From contig NZ_AP027272.1 in the NCBI RefSeq assembly GCF_036322805.1, positions 4,588,001 to 4,652,000 on the forward strand: DNA of 64,000 bases. The letters are read 5' to 3'. The translations under genes were made by a program, and so were the position numbers. How positions within the stretch are numbered: the stretch's first letter is position 1; each line of letters starts with the position of its first letter. The notes beneath the pieces are model-generated. The model was given only the letters and a program-made list of their open reading frames with translations. It did no database searches and was not told the origin of the DNA. Positions 24,802-32,425 of this stretch are shown here, piece after piece. The DNA is from Planctobacterium marinum. Lineage in GTDB: Bacteria > Pseudomonadota > Gammaproteobacteria > Enterobacterales > Alteromonadaceae.

Positions 24802-25785
24802 TTAAACCGGGCAGCCAGCCCACTGCTCAAGTACGCTACGGTAAGGTTCGATAAAGTGCTGCCGGGCAAACTGGCCCTGTTCCTTCGCTAATCGGCTTCG
24901 CTCTTCCCGGTCGTAAACGATTTGTGTAAGGGAATGGTCGCGATTGTGTAAATTCGGTTGATAGCAACGGCCAGCAACGGCATTCGCATTGTAAATTTCA
25001 GGCCGATAAATTTTTTGGAAGGTTTCCATCGTACTGATGGTACTGATGAGCTCAAGGTTGGTGTAATCATTGAGCAGGTCACCGAAAAAATAGAAGGCCA
25101 ACGGAGCCACACTGTTAGGCGGCATAAAGTAACGCACTTTTAACCCCATTTTTTTAAAATACTGTTCAGTCAGCGATGCTTCATTAGGCACATATTCAAA
25201 ACCCAAGACCGGGTGATGATTGTCACTGCGATGATAAACCTTGTTGTCGGAAACACTCAGGCATATCACCGGACGCTTGTGAAAACGCGCTTGATAGACC
25301 GTTGAATTAACAAATTGCTGGAACAGTTTTCCGTGTAATTCACCAAACTTTTCCGGGATGCTAAATTCGCTACGCCCCGCGTTATGATTCAGTAGCAAGA
25401 CACTAAAATCATAGTCACGTACATAAGAAGAGAAGTTATTACCCACCAGCCCTTCAATTCGTTGCTGCGTTTGAGTATCCAGAATGCTGGATTGTAAGAT
25501 CTCAATACCGGGGAAGCGTTCTGTATTTTCCTGATTGGCAATTTCGATGTCTACCGAAACGATTTTCAGCTCCACCCGATAGCGATTTCCGTTGGGGTTA
25601 TCCCAATGAGCAAGGGCATTAAAGCGATTGTTGATCATCTGCAAGGCATTGCGTAAGTTCGCCTGACGGCTTTCGCCTCTGGCGAGGTTAGCAAAATTCG
25701 TGGTAACTCGAGTGTTTTCCGAAGGCTTATAGTTCTCGTCTAACTCAATAGTTTTTAGGTTAAAAATAAAATCTTGCTCACTCAT
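24802..25785 (-). CDS. mesX: DUF1852 protein MesX, partner of MesD
   Basis: 327 residues with the DUF1852 pattern: FIFNLKTIELDENYKPSENTRVTTNFANLARG at the start, MINNRFNALAHWDNPNGNRY, HNAGRSEF, VICLSVSDNKVYHRSD, and FMPPNSVAPLAFYFFGDLLNDYTNLEL, ending WAGCPV. Genetic work on the family showed it is required with oxygen for MesD-dependent methionine synthesis; the methyl donor and chemistry are unresolved. It is first in the mesX-mesD operon. A GGAGACC site precedes the ATG, and a MetR-box-like sequence lies about 80 bp upstream. Confidence 0.9.
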   Translation of the reverse strand: MSEQDFIFNLKTIELDENYKPSENTRVTTNFANLARGESRQANLRNALQMINNRFNALAHWDNPNGNRYRVELKIVSVDIEIANQENTERFPGIEILQSSILDTQTQQRIEGLVGNNFSSYVRDYDFSVLLLNHNAGRSEFSIPEKFGELHGKLFQQFVNSTVYQARFHKRPVICLSVSDNKVYHRSDNHHPVLGFEYVPNEASLTEQYFKKMGLKVRYFMPPNSVAPLAFYFFGDLLNDYTNLELISTISTMETFQKIYRPEIYNANAVAGRCYQPNLHNRDHSLTQIVYDREERSRLAKEQGQFARQHFIEPYRSVLEQWAGCPV

Positions 25786-25866
25786 GTTTGGTCTCCTGTT
25801 TGCCCATGAGTGAAATTTATACCGGGTTAGTTACATGATTAAAAATGACCTTTTTTCAACAATCCA

Positions 25867-25879
25867 TGAATATATTTAA
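25867..25879. promoter_or_regulatory. MetR-box-like site upstream of mesX
   Basis: TGAATATATTTAA fits the enterobacterial MetR consensus TGAAnnTnnTTCA except for one base in the right arm. It lies 82 bp from the mesX start, in the spacer shared with the MipA operon. Short AT-rich sites arise by chance, so this is tentative. Confidence 0.35.
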
Positions 25880-25892
25880 TGATTTATCAGCA

Positions 25893-25978
25893 GATACAAA
25901 CTGATACAATCGGACAATAGCCGTTACGACTTGGCTTGCAACCTTTGCGTAAGATTGACACAACTAAAATGACACAAC
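25893..25978 (+). promoter_or_regulatory. Paired direct repeats upstream of the MipA/two-component operon
   Basis: GATACAA occurs at 25893 and 25903 (10-bp period), and TGACACAAC at 25956 and 25970 (14-bp period), all within 95 bp of the MipA start. Tandem half-sites about one helical turn apart are the usual binding pattern of OmpR-family regulators such as the one encoded in this operon. Autoregulation is inferred. Confidence 0.4.
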
Positions 25979-25987
25979 AGAAAACAC

Positions 25988-26914
25988 ATGACACGCAACA
26001 CACTCATTAAAGCCGCGTTTATCACATTGGGCTTAGTTTTATTAAGCGCTAACTCATTAGCGGACACCGTCTCCTCAGAAGAAGAGAGTCGTCTTGAAAC
26101 TTTTTTTGCCGTTAGCTTAATTGGCGGCGTAACCGAAACGAATTTGCTCGATCAGAACTTTGAGCGAGTGGACACTCGCGACAGCTTTTTGAGTGTTAAT
26201 ATCGAAATGCAGCTGCGGTGGAACGGTTTTTTCTATGAAAATCCCGGCAATAGCCAGGAAAACGTCAATGGTCTGTTTTCTGGAGACGCCATCGGTTACA
26301 ACTTTTACAACAACGACAACTGGTCAGTAGATATTTACGGAGTGCACGCTGTGGCTAGTGGCGAGTATGTCTTCGACACGGTAGTGCCAATCTTCGATGA
26401 AGATGGTACTCAAATTGACGCTGTAGTGCAGCGTATGACTCTCCCAAGGAAGGGCGACTTTCGCGTGGGGTTAAGAGCCACAGGCTACTTTAATGACTAC
26501 CTTACACAATTTATTGCCACCCCCATTAGTATCGAAGATGAAATCGGCGGCTATAGCTTTTCAGCATCCATCAGACGCACCTGGTTGTATAAAAATTGGA
26601 ATTTTTACGGCACGGTTGGCCTGAATTACCAAAGCAGCGATATTGTTGATTATTATTTTGGTTTATCAGAAACCGAATCTGCGCAAATTGAAGCCCATCT
26701 GCGCAGCGAAGATAGTCCTTTTAAACCCTACAAAGCCAGTGGCGGTATCCTGGCTGTGGGTCAGGTAGGTTTCGAATACCCTATCTCTGAAAATTTCGTA
26801 TTTGGCGGTTATTTCACGGCAGTTATGCGTCCTGATGTGGTAACCGACAGCCCGCTCAGCGTGGAAGGCCGTATGCTGACCACTGCGGGTTTATCTGTGA
26901 CTTACGTGTTTTAA
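25988..26914 (+). CDS. MipA/OmpV family outer-membrane protein
   Basis: 308 residues: a signal peptide (LIKAAFITLGLVLLSANSLADT), then alternating amphipathic strands typical of a 12-14 strand barrel (GFFYENPGNSQENVNGLFSG; GDFRVGLRATGYF; FSASIRRTWLYKNWNFYGTVG), ending LTTAGLSVTYVF with the C-terminal Phe used for BAM insertion. MipA/OmpV proteins act in the outer membrane as porin-like or murein-scaffold proteins. It is first in a four-gene operon with DUF3019, an OmpR-type regulator and its kinase, suggesting the barrel is made in response to an envelope signal. Confidence 0.85.
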   Translation: MTRNTLIKAAFITLGLVLLSANSLADTVSSEEESRLETFFAVSLIGGVTETNLLDQNFERVDTRDSFLSVNIEMQLRWNGFFYENPGNSQENVNGLFSGDAIGYNFYNNDNWSVDIYGVHAVASGEYVFDTVVPIFDEDGTQIDAVVQRMTLPRKGDFRVGLRATGYFNDYLTQFIATPISIEDEIGGYSFSASIRRTWLYKNWNFYGTVGLNYQSSDIVDYYFGLSETESAQIEAHLRSEDSPFKPYKASGGILAVGQVGFEYPISENFVFGGYFTAVMRPDVVTDSPLSVEGRMLTTAGLSVTYVF

Positions 26915-26921
26915 GGAGCAG

Positions 26922-27341
26922 ATGATGAAATTACAAGCACAAAACACACATCTCTGCAGCAAGGGAATTTGGTTGGCAATTAGCCTGATATGCTGGTTCT
27001 TATCAGCCCCCGTGAGCGCTCAGGAAGCTACACCCTATACGCTGCAACTCTCCCCGGAGAAATGTGTAGCGCTGCGTCAGGGCCAGGATTGTTATGTGGA
27101 CATCCAGTTAAACTGGAGCGCCCCGCAAAGCGGTCAATACTGTATTAGCGCCTCGACTCTGGAAACCCCATTACGCTGCTGGTCAAATCAAGAAAAAGGC
27201 TCCTTAGAGCTGGAGTTTTCCAGTAATCAAAATACCTGGTTCTACCTCAAACAAGGCGAGCAGACTTTAGCGAAAGTAGAACTCAAGATGGCTTGGGTGT
27301 ATAAAAGCAAGCGTTCCTCAGTAACCTGGCGAGTATTCTGA
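26922..27341 (+). CDS. DUF3019 family periplasmic protein
   Basis: 139 residues: a signal peptide (IWLAISLICWFLSAPVSAQ) then a small beta-sandwich-like domain with four cysteines (SPEKCVALRQGQDCYVDIQLNW, GQYCISAS, LRCWSNQ), probably two disulfides, and a Trp-rich C-terminus. DUF3019 proteins of Alteromonadales sit next to MipA/OmpV and two-component genes, as here. The function is unknown; a ligand-binding or kinase-modulating periplasmic role is a guess. Its stop overlaps the start of the response regulator by one base. Confidence 0.8.
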   Translation: MMKLQAQNTHLCSKGIWLAISLICWFLSAPVSAQEATPYTLQLSPEKCVALRQGQDCYVDIQLNWSAPQSGQYCISASTLETPLRCWSNQEKGSLELEFSSNQNTWFYLKQGEQTLAKVELKMAWVYKSKRSSVTWRVF

Positions 27342-28048
27342 TGACTAATACTATCCTGTTGGTGGAAGATGATGAGGAACTGGCACAGTGGACGCAAGAG
27401 TACCTGAGCAACAAGGGTTTTGTGGTTACCGTCACCAGTTCCGGCAAAGAAGCCGTGCAGCTGATCAGTAATAATCCTCCGGATCTGGTGTTATTAGACG
27501 GTATGCTGCCAGACCTGGATGGCCTGGATGTTTGTCGTCAGGTGCGTCCTGATTATCACAACCCTATCATCATGCTCACTGCTCGCGATGAAGAGATAGA
27601 TGAAGTTCTGGGCCTGGAAGTAGGTGCAGATGATTACATAACCAAACCCGTGCGGGCCAGAGCCCTTTTGGCTCGCATACGTGGTCATTTGCGGCGTAGC
27701 CAGACAGTAAATAATCAGACTGCTGAAGCTGCCCCCGTATCACAAATTCAGTTAAACCAACTCATCATCGATAAGCAAAATCTGTCGGTAACCTTGAGAG
27801 GACAAGCAATTTCCATCACCTCGGCGGAATTTGATGTGTTGTGGCTATTGGCGCAGAAAGCCGGTGAAGTGGTGTCGCGACAAGAACTCATCAACCAATT
27901 GCGCGGCTTTGATTACGACGGTTTTGATCGCTCCATTGATTTGCGCGTCTCCCGTATCCGTAAAAAATTAGGGGATGATCCAAACGAACCCTATCTTATC
28001 AAAACTATCTGGGGCAAAGGCTACCTGTTCGCTAAGGAAAGTTGGTAA
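27341..28048 (+). CDS. OmpR-family response regulator (RstA-like)
   Basis: 235 residues: receiver domain with acidic pocket VEDDEE, phospho-acceptor Asp53 (LLDGMLPDLDG), switch Thr in MLTARDEE and Lys in YITKPV, then a winged-helix DNA-binding domain (about 130-233; GEVVSRQELINQLRGFDYDGFDRSIDLRVSRIRKKL). It is the cognate regulator of the kinase encoded 31 bp downstream. The closest architecture by eye is RstA/RstB. Direct repeats before the operon are candidate binding sites. Confidence 0.92.
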   Translation: MTNTILLVEDDEELAQWTQEYLSNKGFVVTVTSSGKEAVQLISNNPPDLVLLDGMLPDLDGLDVCRQVRPDYHNPIIMLTARDEEIDEVLGLEVGADDYITKPVRARALLARIRGHLRRSQTVNNQTAEAAPVSQIQLNQLIIDKQNLSVTLRGQAISITSAEFDVLWLLAQKAGEVVSRQELINQLRGFDYDGFDRSIDLRVSRIRKKLGDDPNEPYLIKTIWGKGYLFAKESW

Positions 28049-28079
28049 TGCCAATAAACATACATCGGAGACGTAATAA

Positions 28080-29372
28080 ATGCGTTGGCTGAGCCTGTCT
28101 TTGATAACGGTAGTATTGGTTGCCACCATTGGCCTGGGATGGGTATTTGATGTGGTCTATCAGCACTATGCAGGAGACGCTCAAAACGACACTGCAGACG
28201 AGATCCAGCATGCAGAAATACTCACTAAGCAACTGGCAGATACACTTGCCGAAAGCGGAGATGCCCAACAGTTTGTTGCAATATGGCAAAACTCCGAGGG
28301 CTATCAGTTACGGGTTTTGCCCTTGGCAGAACTGGTTTTGCCTGAATCTTTATTGGTGTCGCTAAGTGCGGGAAATACACTGAATCTGGAATCTGATACT
28401 GATATCAGTATTCATAGATTGATCCCCAAGTCGGAATCTGTGCTGATAATGGAAATTCCAAGCCCGGAAGAAACAGCGCAGCAATCTAACAATCGCTATT
28501 GGTTTACCTCCTTGTTTTATCTGCTGTTGATATTGCTGTTCTTACTCTGGGCACAGCCCCTTATTACCCGTTTATTGCAGCTACGCAAAACCGCCCGTGC
28601 GTTTGGTAAAGGTGAACTGTCGCAACGCATTCGCGTCGGAAAAGTTTCTTACATTAGCGATTTGGAAACCGAGTTCAATCATATGGCACAGCGGATTGAA
28701 GATCTGGTTTCCGATGTAAAACTCTTAAGTTCGGCAGTTTCTCACGATCTCAGAACGCCTCTGGCGCGCATACGTATGGGGCTGGACACCTTAAGTGAAG
28801 AAACCGACCCGGTTAAACGCCAAGCCTATGAAGATCGCATCAACGAACACATCGACGACATGGTAGAGTTAATTGAAACCCTGCTGGGATACGCCAGGTT
28901 AGATCAAGCCATGCTGGAGCTTGAGAGAAAGCCCATAGATATCAGCCAACTATTACATAAACTGGTAGAGAAAAAACAACAGCCAGACAAATCCATCACC
29001 CTTAACCACAACCATAAATCAGCAATGGTTTCAGGCGATCCCACTTATCTCAAGATGCTATTCAGCAACCTGCTACAAAACGCACTACAACACGCGCAAC
29101 ACAGAGTCCATATTGAAATAGGAACCTCTGCTGGTGCATTAGTTATTTGGGTAGCAGATGATGGCCCAGGCATTGCTGCAGATATGCAAAGCGATGTATT
29201 TAAACCCTTTGTGCGCAGTCGAAACAGCAAACACAAAGGCCATGGCGTAGGCCTCGCAATATGCAAACGCGTTGTAGACTGGCATCAAGGCAGCATTGAA
29301 GTGCAACAAAGTGCCAACCTCAAAGGAGCTGAATTTATGGTAACTTTGCCCAAAGCCACCACCATTACTTAA
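28080..29372 (+). CDS. Sensor histidine kinase (RstB-like)
   Basis: 430 residues: an N-terminal membrane helix, a small periplasmic domain (about 30-145), a second helix (LFYLLLILLFLLWAQPLI), a HAMP linker, a HisKA domain with SHDLRTPLARIR (His222), and an ATPase domain with NLLQNALQHA, WVADDGPGIAAD and GHGVGLAICKRVV. Partner of the upstream OmpR-type regulator. The periplasmic signal is unknown, and the neighbouring MipA and DUF3019 proteins are candidates to report it. The stop is followed by a weak AGGCT/AGCCT hairpin without a T-run. Confidence 0.92.
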   Translation: MRWLSLSLITVVLVATIGLGWVFDVVYQHYAGDAQNDTADEIQHAEILTKQLADTLAESGDAQQFVAIWQNSEGYQLRVLPLAELVLPESLLVSLSAGNTLNLESDTDISIHRLIPKSESVLIMEIPSPEETAQQSNNRYWFTSLFYLLLILLFLLWAQPLITRLLQLRKTARAFGKGELSQRIRVGKVSYISDLETEFNHMAQRIEDLVSDVKLLSSAVSHDLRTPLARIRMGLDTLSEETDPVKRQAYEDRINEHIDDMVELIETLLGYARLDQAMLELERKPIDISQLLHKLVEKKQQPDKSITLNHNHKSAMVSGDPTYLKMLFSNLLQNALQHAQHRVHIEIGTSAGALVIWVADDGPGIAADMQSDVFKPFVRSRNSKHKGHGVGLAICKRVVDWHQGSIEVQQSANLKGAEFMVTLPKATTIT

Positions 29373-29612
29373 GGCTGTTTAGCCTCACTCCCCCAATACA
29401 AAAGACTAAGACTGCTCTGCACAGCAAATTCCACAAAGGCCTGAATAGAGTTAGCTTCACCAATATGGTTTGTAGATTTCGCCAAAACTGCAGCAAAGGC
29501 AACCCTCATACTTGAATAACACCTATGCATTTTCTAGCCTAGGCAAGACTACGCTTCAGGTATTAGGATCTGTTCCACTTTATTAATGTCACTTACCAAT
29601 TTGGAGTTTTTT
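29373..29612. other. Intergenic spacer with a possible gene remnant on the minus strand
   Basis: On the minus strand 29530-29369 is an open frame of 53 codons with protein-like composition (MRVAFAAVLAKSTNHIGEAN and onwards, ending YWGSEAKQP). It overlaps the kinase stop by 4 bp, but has no ribosome-binding site and stop codons just upstream. It may be a small gene, a decayed 3' fragment or chance. TTTGGAG before 29613 serves the next gene. Confidence 0.25.
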
Positions 29613-30050
29613 ATGAAGCAACGTCCATTGTTCCTTGCCAGCATCCTCTCTCTCACTGTATTTACAAAAATTACTGATGCTAAAGAAACGTCCTACACCA
29701 ATAGCATGGGCATTGGTTTACAGTACGGAATATTGGGCTATCAGAGAAAGATTGTAACAAACGAGATAATTTACACTCTTGGTATAGGGTTAGGTGGCGT
29801 TTCGGTCGGGATCAGCTCACCCGTTTTTGGAACCCAAAGAGACACATTGGGTGTCACTATCGGTAGTTCGTTCGAAGTCACAGACTTCTTCGCATTGCAA
29901 TATCACCATTACTTTTCTGATTTAGATAAACCCGGTTTAGTAATGGGCTTAGATCTTGTAAACGGAAGGACAGAGGGGGTGAGCAGTATTTTCACTGAAG
30001 AGGATGAGCGAGAAACACTCGTTCTTTTTAATGTTGGCTATCAATTTTAA
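29613..30050 (+). CDS. Small outer-membrane beta-barrel-like protein
   Basis: 145 residues from the ATG at 29613 (TTTGGAGTTTTTT upstream); an earlier in-frame ATG at 29586 would extend past the signal peptide. It has a signal peptide (FLASILSLTVFTKITDA) and about eight alternating strands (SMGIGLQYGILGYQRKI, YTLGIGLGGVSVGI, DTLGVTIGSSFEV, FFALQYHHYFS), ending TLVLFNVGYQF with a terminal Phe. This fits a small OmpA/OmpX-like barrel. The precise family is not recognised and no partner gene is adjacent. Confidence 0.6.
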   Translation: MKQRPLFLASILSLTVFTKITDAKETSYTNSMGIGLQYGILGYQRKIVTNEIIYTLGIGLGGVSVGISSPVFGTQRDTLGVTIGSSFEVTDFFALQYHHYFSDLDKPGLVMGLDLVNGRTEGVSSIFTEEDERETLVLFNVGYQF

Positions 30051-30574
30051 TGAGCAATATTTACCAGAAGCAATGTTTCATACTGAATTATAATAAAAAT
30101 TCAAAGAAGATAAAATCACATATCAAATAAGATTCACTCACCAACAACATCAATAATTTTAATAACCCAATCAAATTTAAATATTATATTACCAAATAGA
30201 CACATCAGAAAAGCCAATCCTGATAAGAGTGCAATTAAAAAGCGACAGGGATAACGCCGGGAGTTTAAGTCCCTGCCGCACAGAATGAAAATAGCAAAAC
30301 AGTAAACCTTACGTGAAAGAAAGGTTTTGTCATTGCTACCCGGCATACGCCCCTCAACTCAGGAGTTCTCAAGTTTATAACAAAGTGAAATCACTCTACA
30401 CATCAAAATATGCAAATGAACTATGCATTTTTGTGCATTTACTAACACACTTATTTAGATAAATTACCTTGCCTTATAAAGATTGAAAAATAATCAGCAA
30501 TCAAATTAAAAAAATAAATTTCAAAAAAACACGAGAAAAATTTGAGAGCAAAAAATAAAAGCGAGATAATTAAA
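30051..30574. other. 524-bp AT-rich intergenic region
   Basis: No convincing gene. A minus-strand frame of 70 codons (30346-30134) contains GRDLNSRRYPCRFLIALLSG but lacks a ribosome-binding site and spans a hairpin-bearing GC-richer core at 30242-30279, so I treat it as part of a repeat-like element. From 30360 to 30574 the sequence is very AT-rich, with several TGCAT/ATGCA motifs, and presumably carries the promoter of the glycosyltransferase gene. Confidence 0.5.
30242..30279. repeat. Palindromic repeat-like element
   Basis: GCGACAGGGA and TCCCTGCCGC pair over 10 bp with one mismatch around an 18-nt loop. The element is GC-rich inside AT-rich flanks. It looks like an interspersed palindromic unit (REP/MITE-like), but only one copy is in this window, so repetition is not shown. 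Confidence 0.3.
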
Positions 30575-31654
30575 ATGAAAGTTCTGATTTTTTCTGGTAC
30601 AAATCAATACGGTGTAGTTTCTCAATTCATATCAGGTATGAAAGCCGATCTTGAAGCACTGGGCGCAGGTGTTAACACGCTCGATCTCAGCTCAAATGAA
30701 ACTGCCACCACGAGTTTGCAGAACATCGATATCAACGATGAGTTCGATTTCATAATCAGCTTTAATGGAATTGGACTGGATTTGACCTATGAGGGCGCAA
30801 ACTTAATGACGATGCTCAATTGCCCCGTATACATCTTTTTAGTTGATCACCCAATACACTTGCTGCAACGTTTTTTTGGAAAGAAGTGCACAATTCTGTG
30901 TGTAGACAAGGTTCATGTAGATTTTTGTTTGCAGTGTGGCTTAAATGCGATTCATTTCCCTCATGCAGTGTCAGAAAGTGAGTTAAAAAAGGTTAACTTT
31001 CTGCCATTACCTCAAAAAGCGGGGACCATAGCCGCAGTTTCTCATTTCGATGCGACTGTTTGGCGAGAAAAGCTGCAAGCAGTTTGGAACACGATTTCAG
31101 ACCTGGTTAATGCTTCCCAAAACATAAATGAGTTCATGGTTAGATTTGGTGTAATGGGACACAACGGCACTCCTTCCAGAATCGGAATTGATTCAAATAT
31201 TTTGAATATTCTTAGATTGGCTGACTTTTATATGCGAGCAAGAAACCGCCAAACAGCACTGAAGAAAGCCGTAGAATCCCACCCAGAAATTGAAGTCTAT
31301 GGACGTAATGTCGAAAAATACACGACGATATCCCCCTCCTTAAAAATCCGTGACGCCATAAGTTTTGAGGAATTAAAAATCAAATGCGCCGCCGCTAAAT
31401 TTGTGTTTCACAATGTGCCCGGATTTAGTTTTGCATTGCATGATCGCCTTCTATTGAGCATTCAAACCGGAACGCTTATGTGCACCGACTATCCAGATTC
31501 AATTCTCAATGTTGACCCCAACTTCAAGATTTTACCCTATGAAAAATGTTCAGAAGTTGATGATTTTCTCTATGACGAATTGAGATTAGAAAATTTGGAA
31601 GTTGCGAAACAACGACATACATGGAAAGCTCGATTCATGACTTCAATCTTGTAG
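30575..31654 (+). CDS. Glycosyltransferase-like protein (CgeB/DUF3880-like)
   Basis: 359 residues from the ATG at 30575; the in-frame TTG at 30542 is less likely. The N-terminal half looks like a Rossmann domain (MKVLIFSGTNQYGVVSQFI; FDFIISFNGIGLDL; CPVYIFLVDHPIHL). The C-terminal half carries KFVFHNVPGFSFALHDRLLL followed by SIQTGTLMCTDY, which resembles the Glyco_trans_1_2 pattern in which an R and a G..V/C.TD loop bind the nucleotide sugar. CgeB-like enzymes glycosylate spore, flagellar or surface components. Base composition is visibly AT-richer than neighbours, and no sugar-pathway genes adjoin, so recent acquisition is possible. Confidence 0.55.
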   Translation: MKVLIFSGTNQYGVVSQFISGMKADLEALGAGVNTLDLSSNETATTSLQNIDINDEFDFIISFNGIGLDLTYEGANLMTMLNCPVYIFLVDHPIHLLQRFFGKKCTILCVDKVHVDFCLQCGLNAIHFPHAVSESELKKVNFLPLPQKAGTIAAVSHFDATVWREKLQAVWNTISDLVNASQNINEFMVRFGVMGHNGTPSRIGIDSNILNILRLADFYMRARNRQTALKKAVESHPEIEVYGRNVEKYTTISPSLKIRDAISFEELKIKCAAAKFVFHNVPGFSFALHDRLLLSIQTGTLMCTDYPDSILNVDPNFKILPYEKCSEVDDFLYDELRLENLEVAKQRHTWKARFMTSIL

Positions 31655-31918
31655 TCATTTGTGGCCGCACCGCTTTTATCTTGGTAAATCATTTACGGCT
31701 GAGATGATGCTGGTCTCCGGCGAGGGCCTGAATTTGCAGTAACGCTTCCTGATGCCAATCGTGTTTGACAACACTAAAAAGCTAACTTGCGACTATGTGC
31801 TCATACATTGAATACAAAAAGTAACCGCAAACTGTAGCGTGCAAGGTAAATTTACTATACGCTATCTTTATCATTTGAAACATGCTGCGTTATTTCCGAA
31901 ATGCAAAAAAGGATTTTT
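31655..31918. other. Intergenic spacer with a short decayed-gene-like stretch
   Basis: A GC-richer ~85-bp segment (31689-31775) on the minus strand reads VKHDWHQEALLQIQALAGDQ and ends HHLSRK at a stop. It has protein-like composition and no start, with a stop codon directly upstream, as expected of the tail of a lost gene. The remaining 140 bp are AT-rich and lead into the lipoprotein gene. Confidence 0.3.
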
Positions 31919-32311
31919 ATGCGACTCATTTTTGTATCTCTTTTTATTATTTTTATTAGTGCTTGCGCCAATACAGGCACCTCAGAGCCTTTCCTGAATC
32001 AAACACCCATTACGCAATACGATTCTCTCAACGACTATTGGTTGTCAGATAAGAAAATGCAACCTCTGAGGTATTTAACTAAAGAGCAATATAAGCACAT
32101 GAAAGGAAAGAAAATCAAAATCGAAGCAAAGTATTTGATTGATTCCAACGGCGATGTTCACCATGTTGAAATCCTGAAATCAAATGTCGATATCCCGATG
32201 GAGAGCTTGGTTAAAAAGACACTGCAGAAACAAGACTTTTATCCGAGTCAAAGCAATAGCTCAAAACGCCCTATCATCGCTTATGCGGGATTGGAATTTG
32301 CCTGCAACTAA
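31919..32311 (+). CDS. TonB-C-terminal-like small lipoprotein
   Basis: 130 residues from the ATG at 31919, preceded by AAAAAGGATTTTT; an ATG at 31901 is also in frame. Signal peptide with lipobox ISAC (Cys16). The mature part contains KIKIEAKYLIDSNGDVHHVEILKS, then VKKTLQKQDFYPSQSN, the beta-alpha-beta pattern of TonB C-terminal domains (v.v.F.I...G.v..v.vl.S...), but no proline-rich linker and no membrane-spanning energising helix. Such TonB_C-like lipoproteins are common and uncharacterised. Context gives no role. Confidence 0.6.
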   Translation: MRLIFVSLFIIFISACANTGTSEPFLNQTPITQYDSLNDYWLSDKKMQPLRYLTKEQYKHMKGKKIKIEAKYLIDSNGDVHHVEILKSNVDIPMESLVKKTLQKQDFYPSQSNSSKRPIIAYAGLEFACN

Positions 32312-32425
32312 CGACCACGGATAAATCCCCCCATCAAAACAACTTGCTCTGACTATTTGATAGTGTCAGAAGATTTTGATGAGTTCGCATTAGGGGTTTT
32401 CAGCAAAAGTGTTTAATATTTGTTC

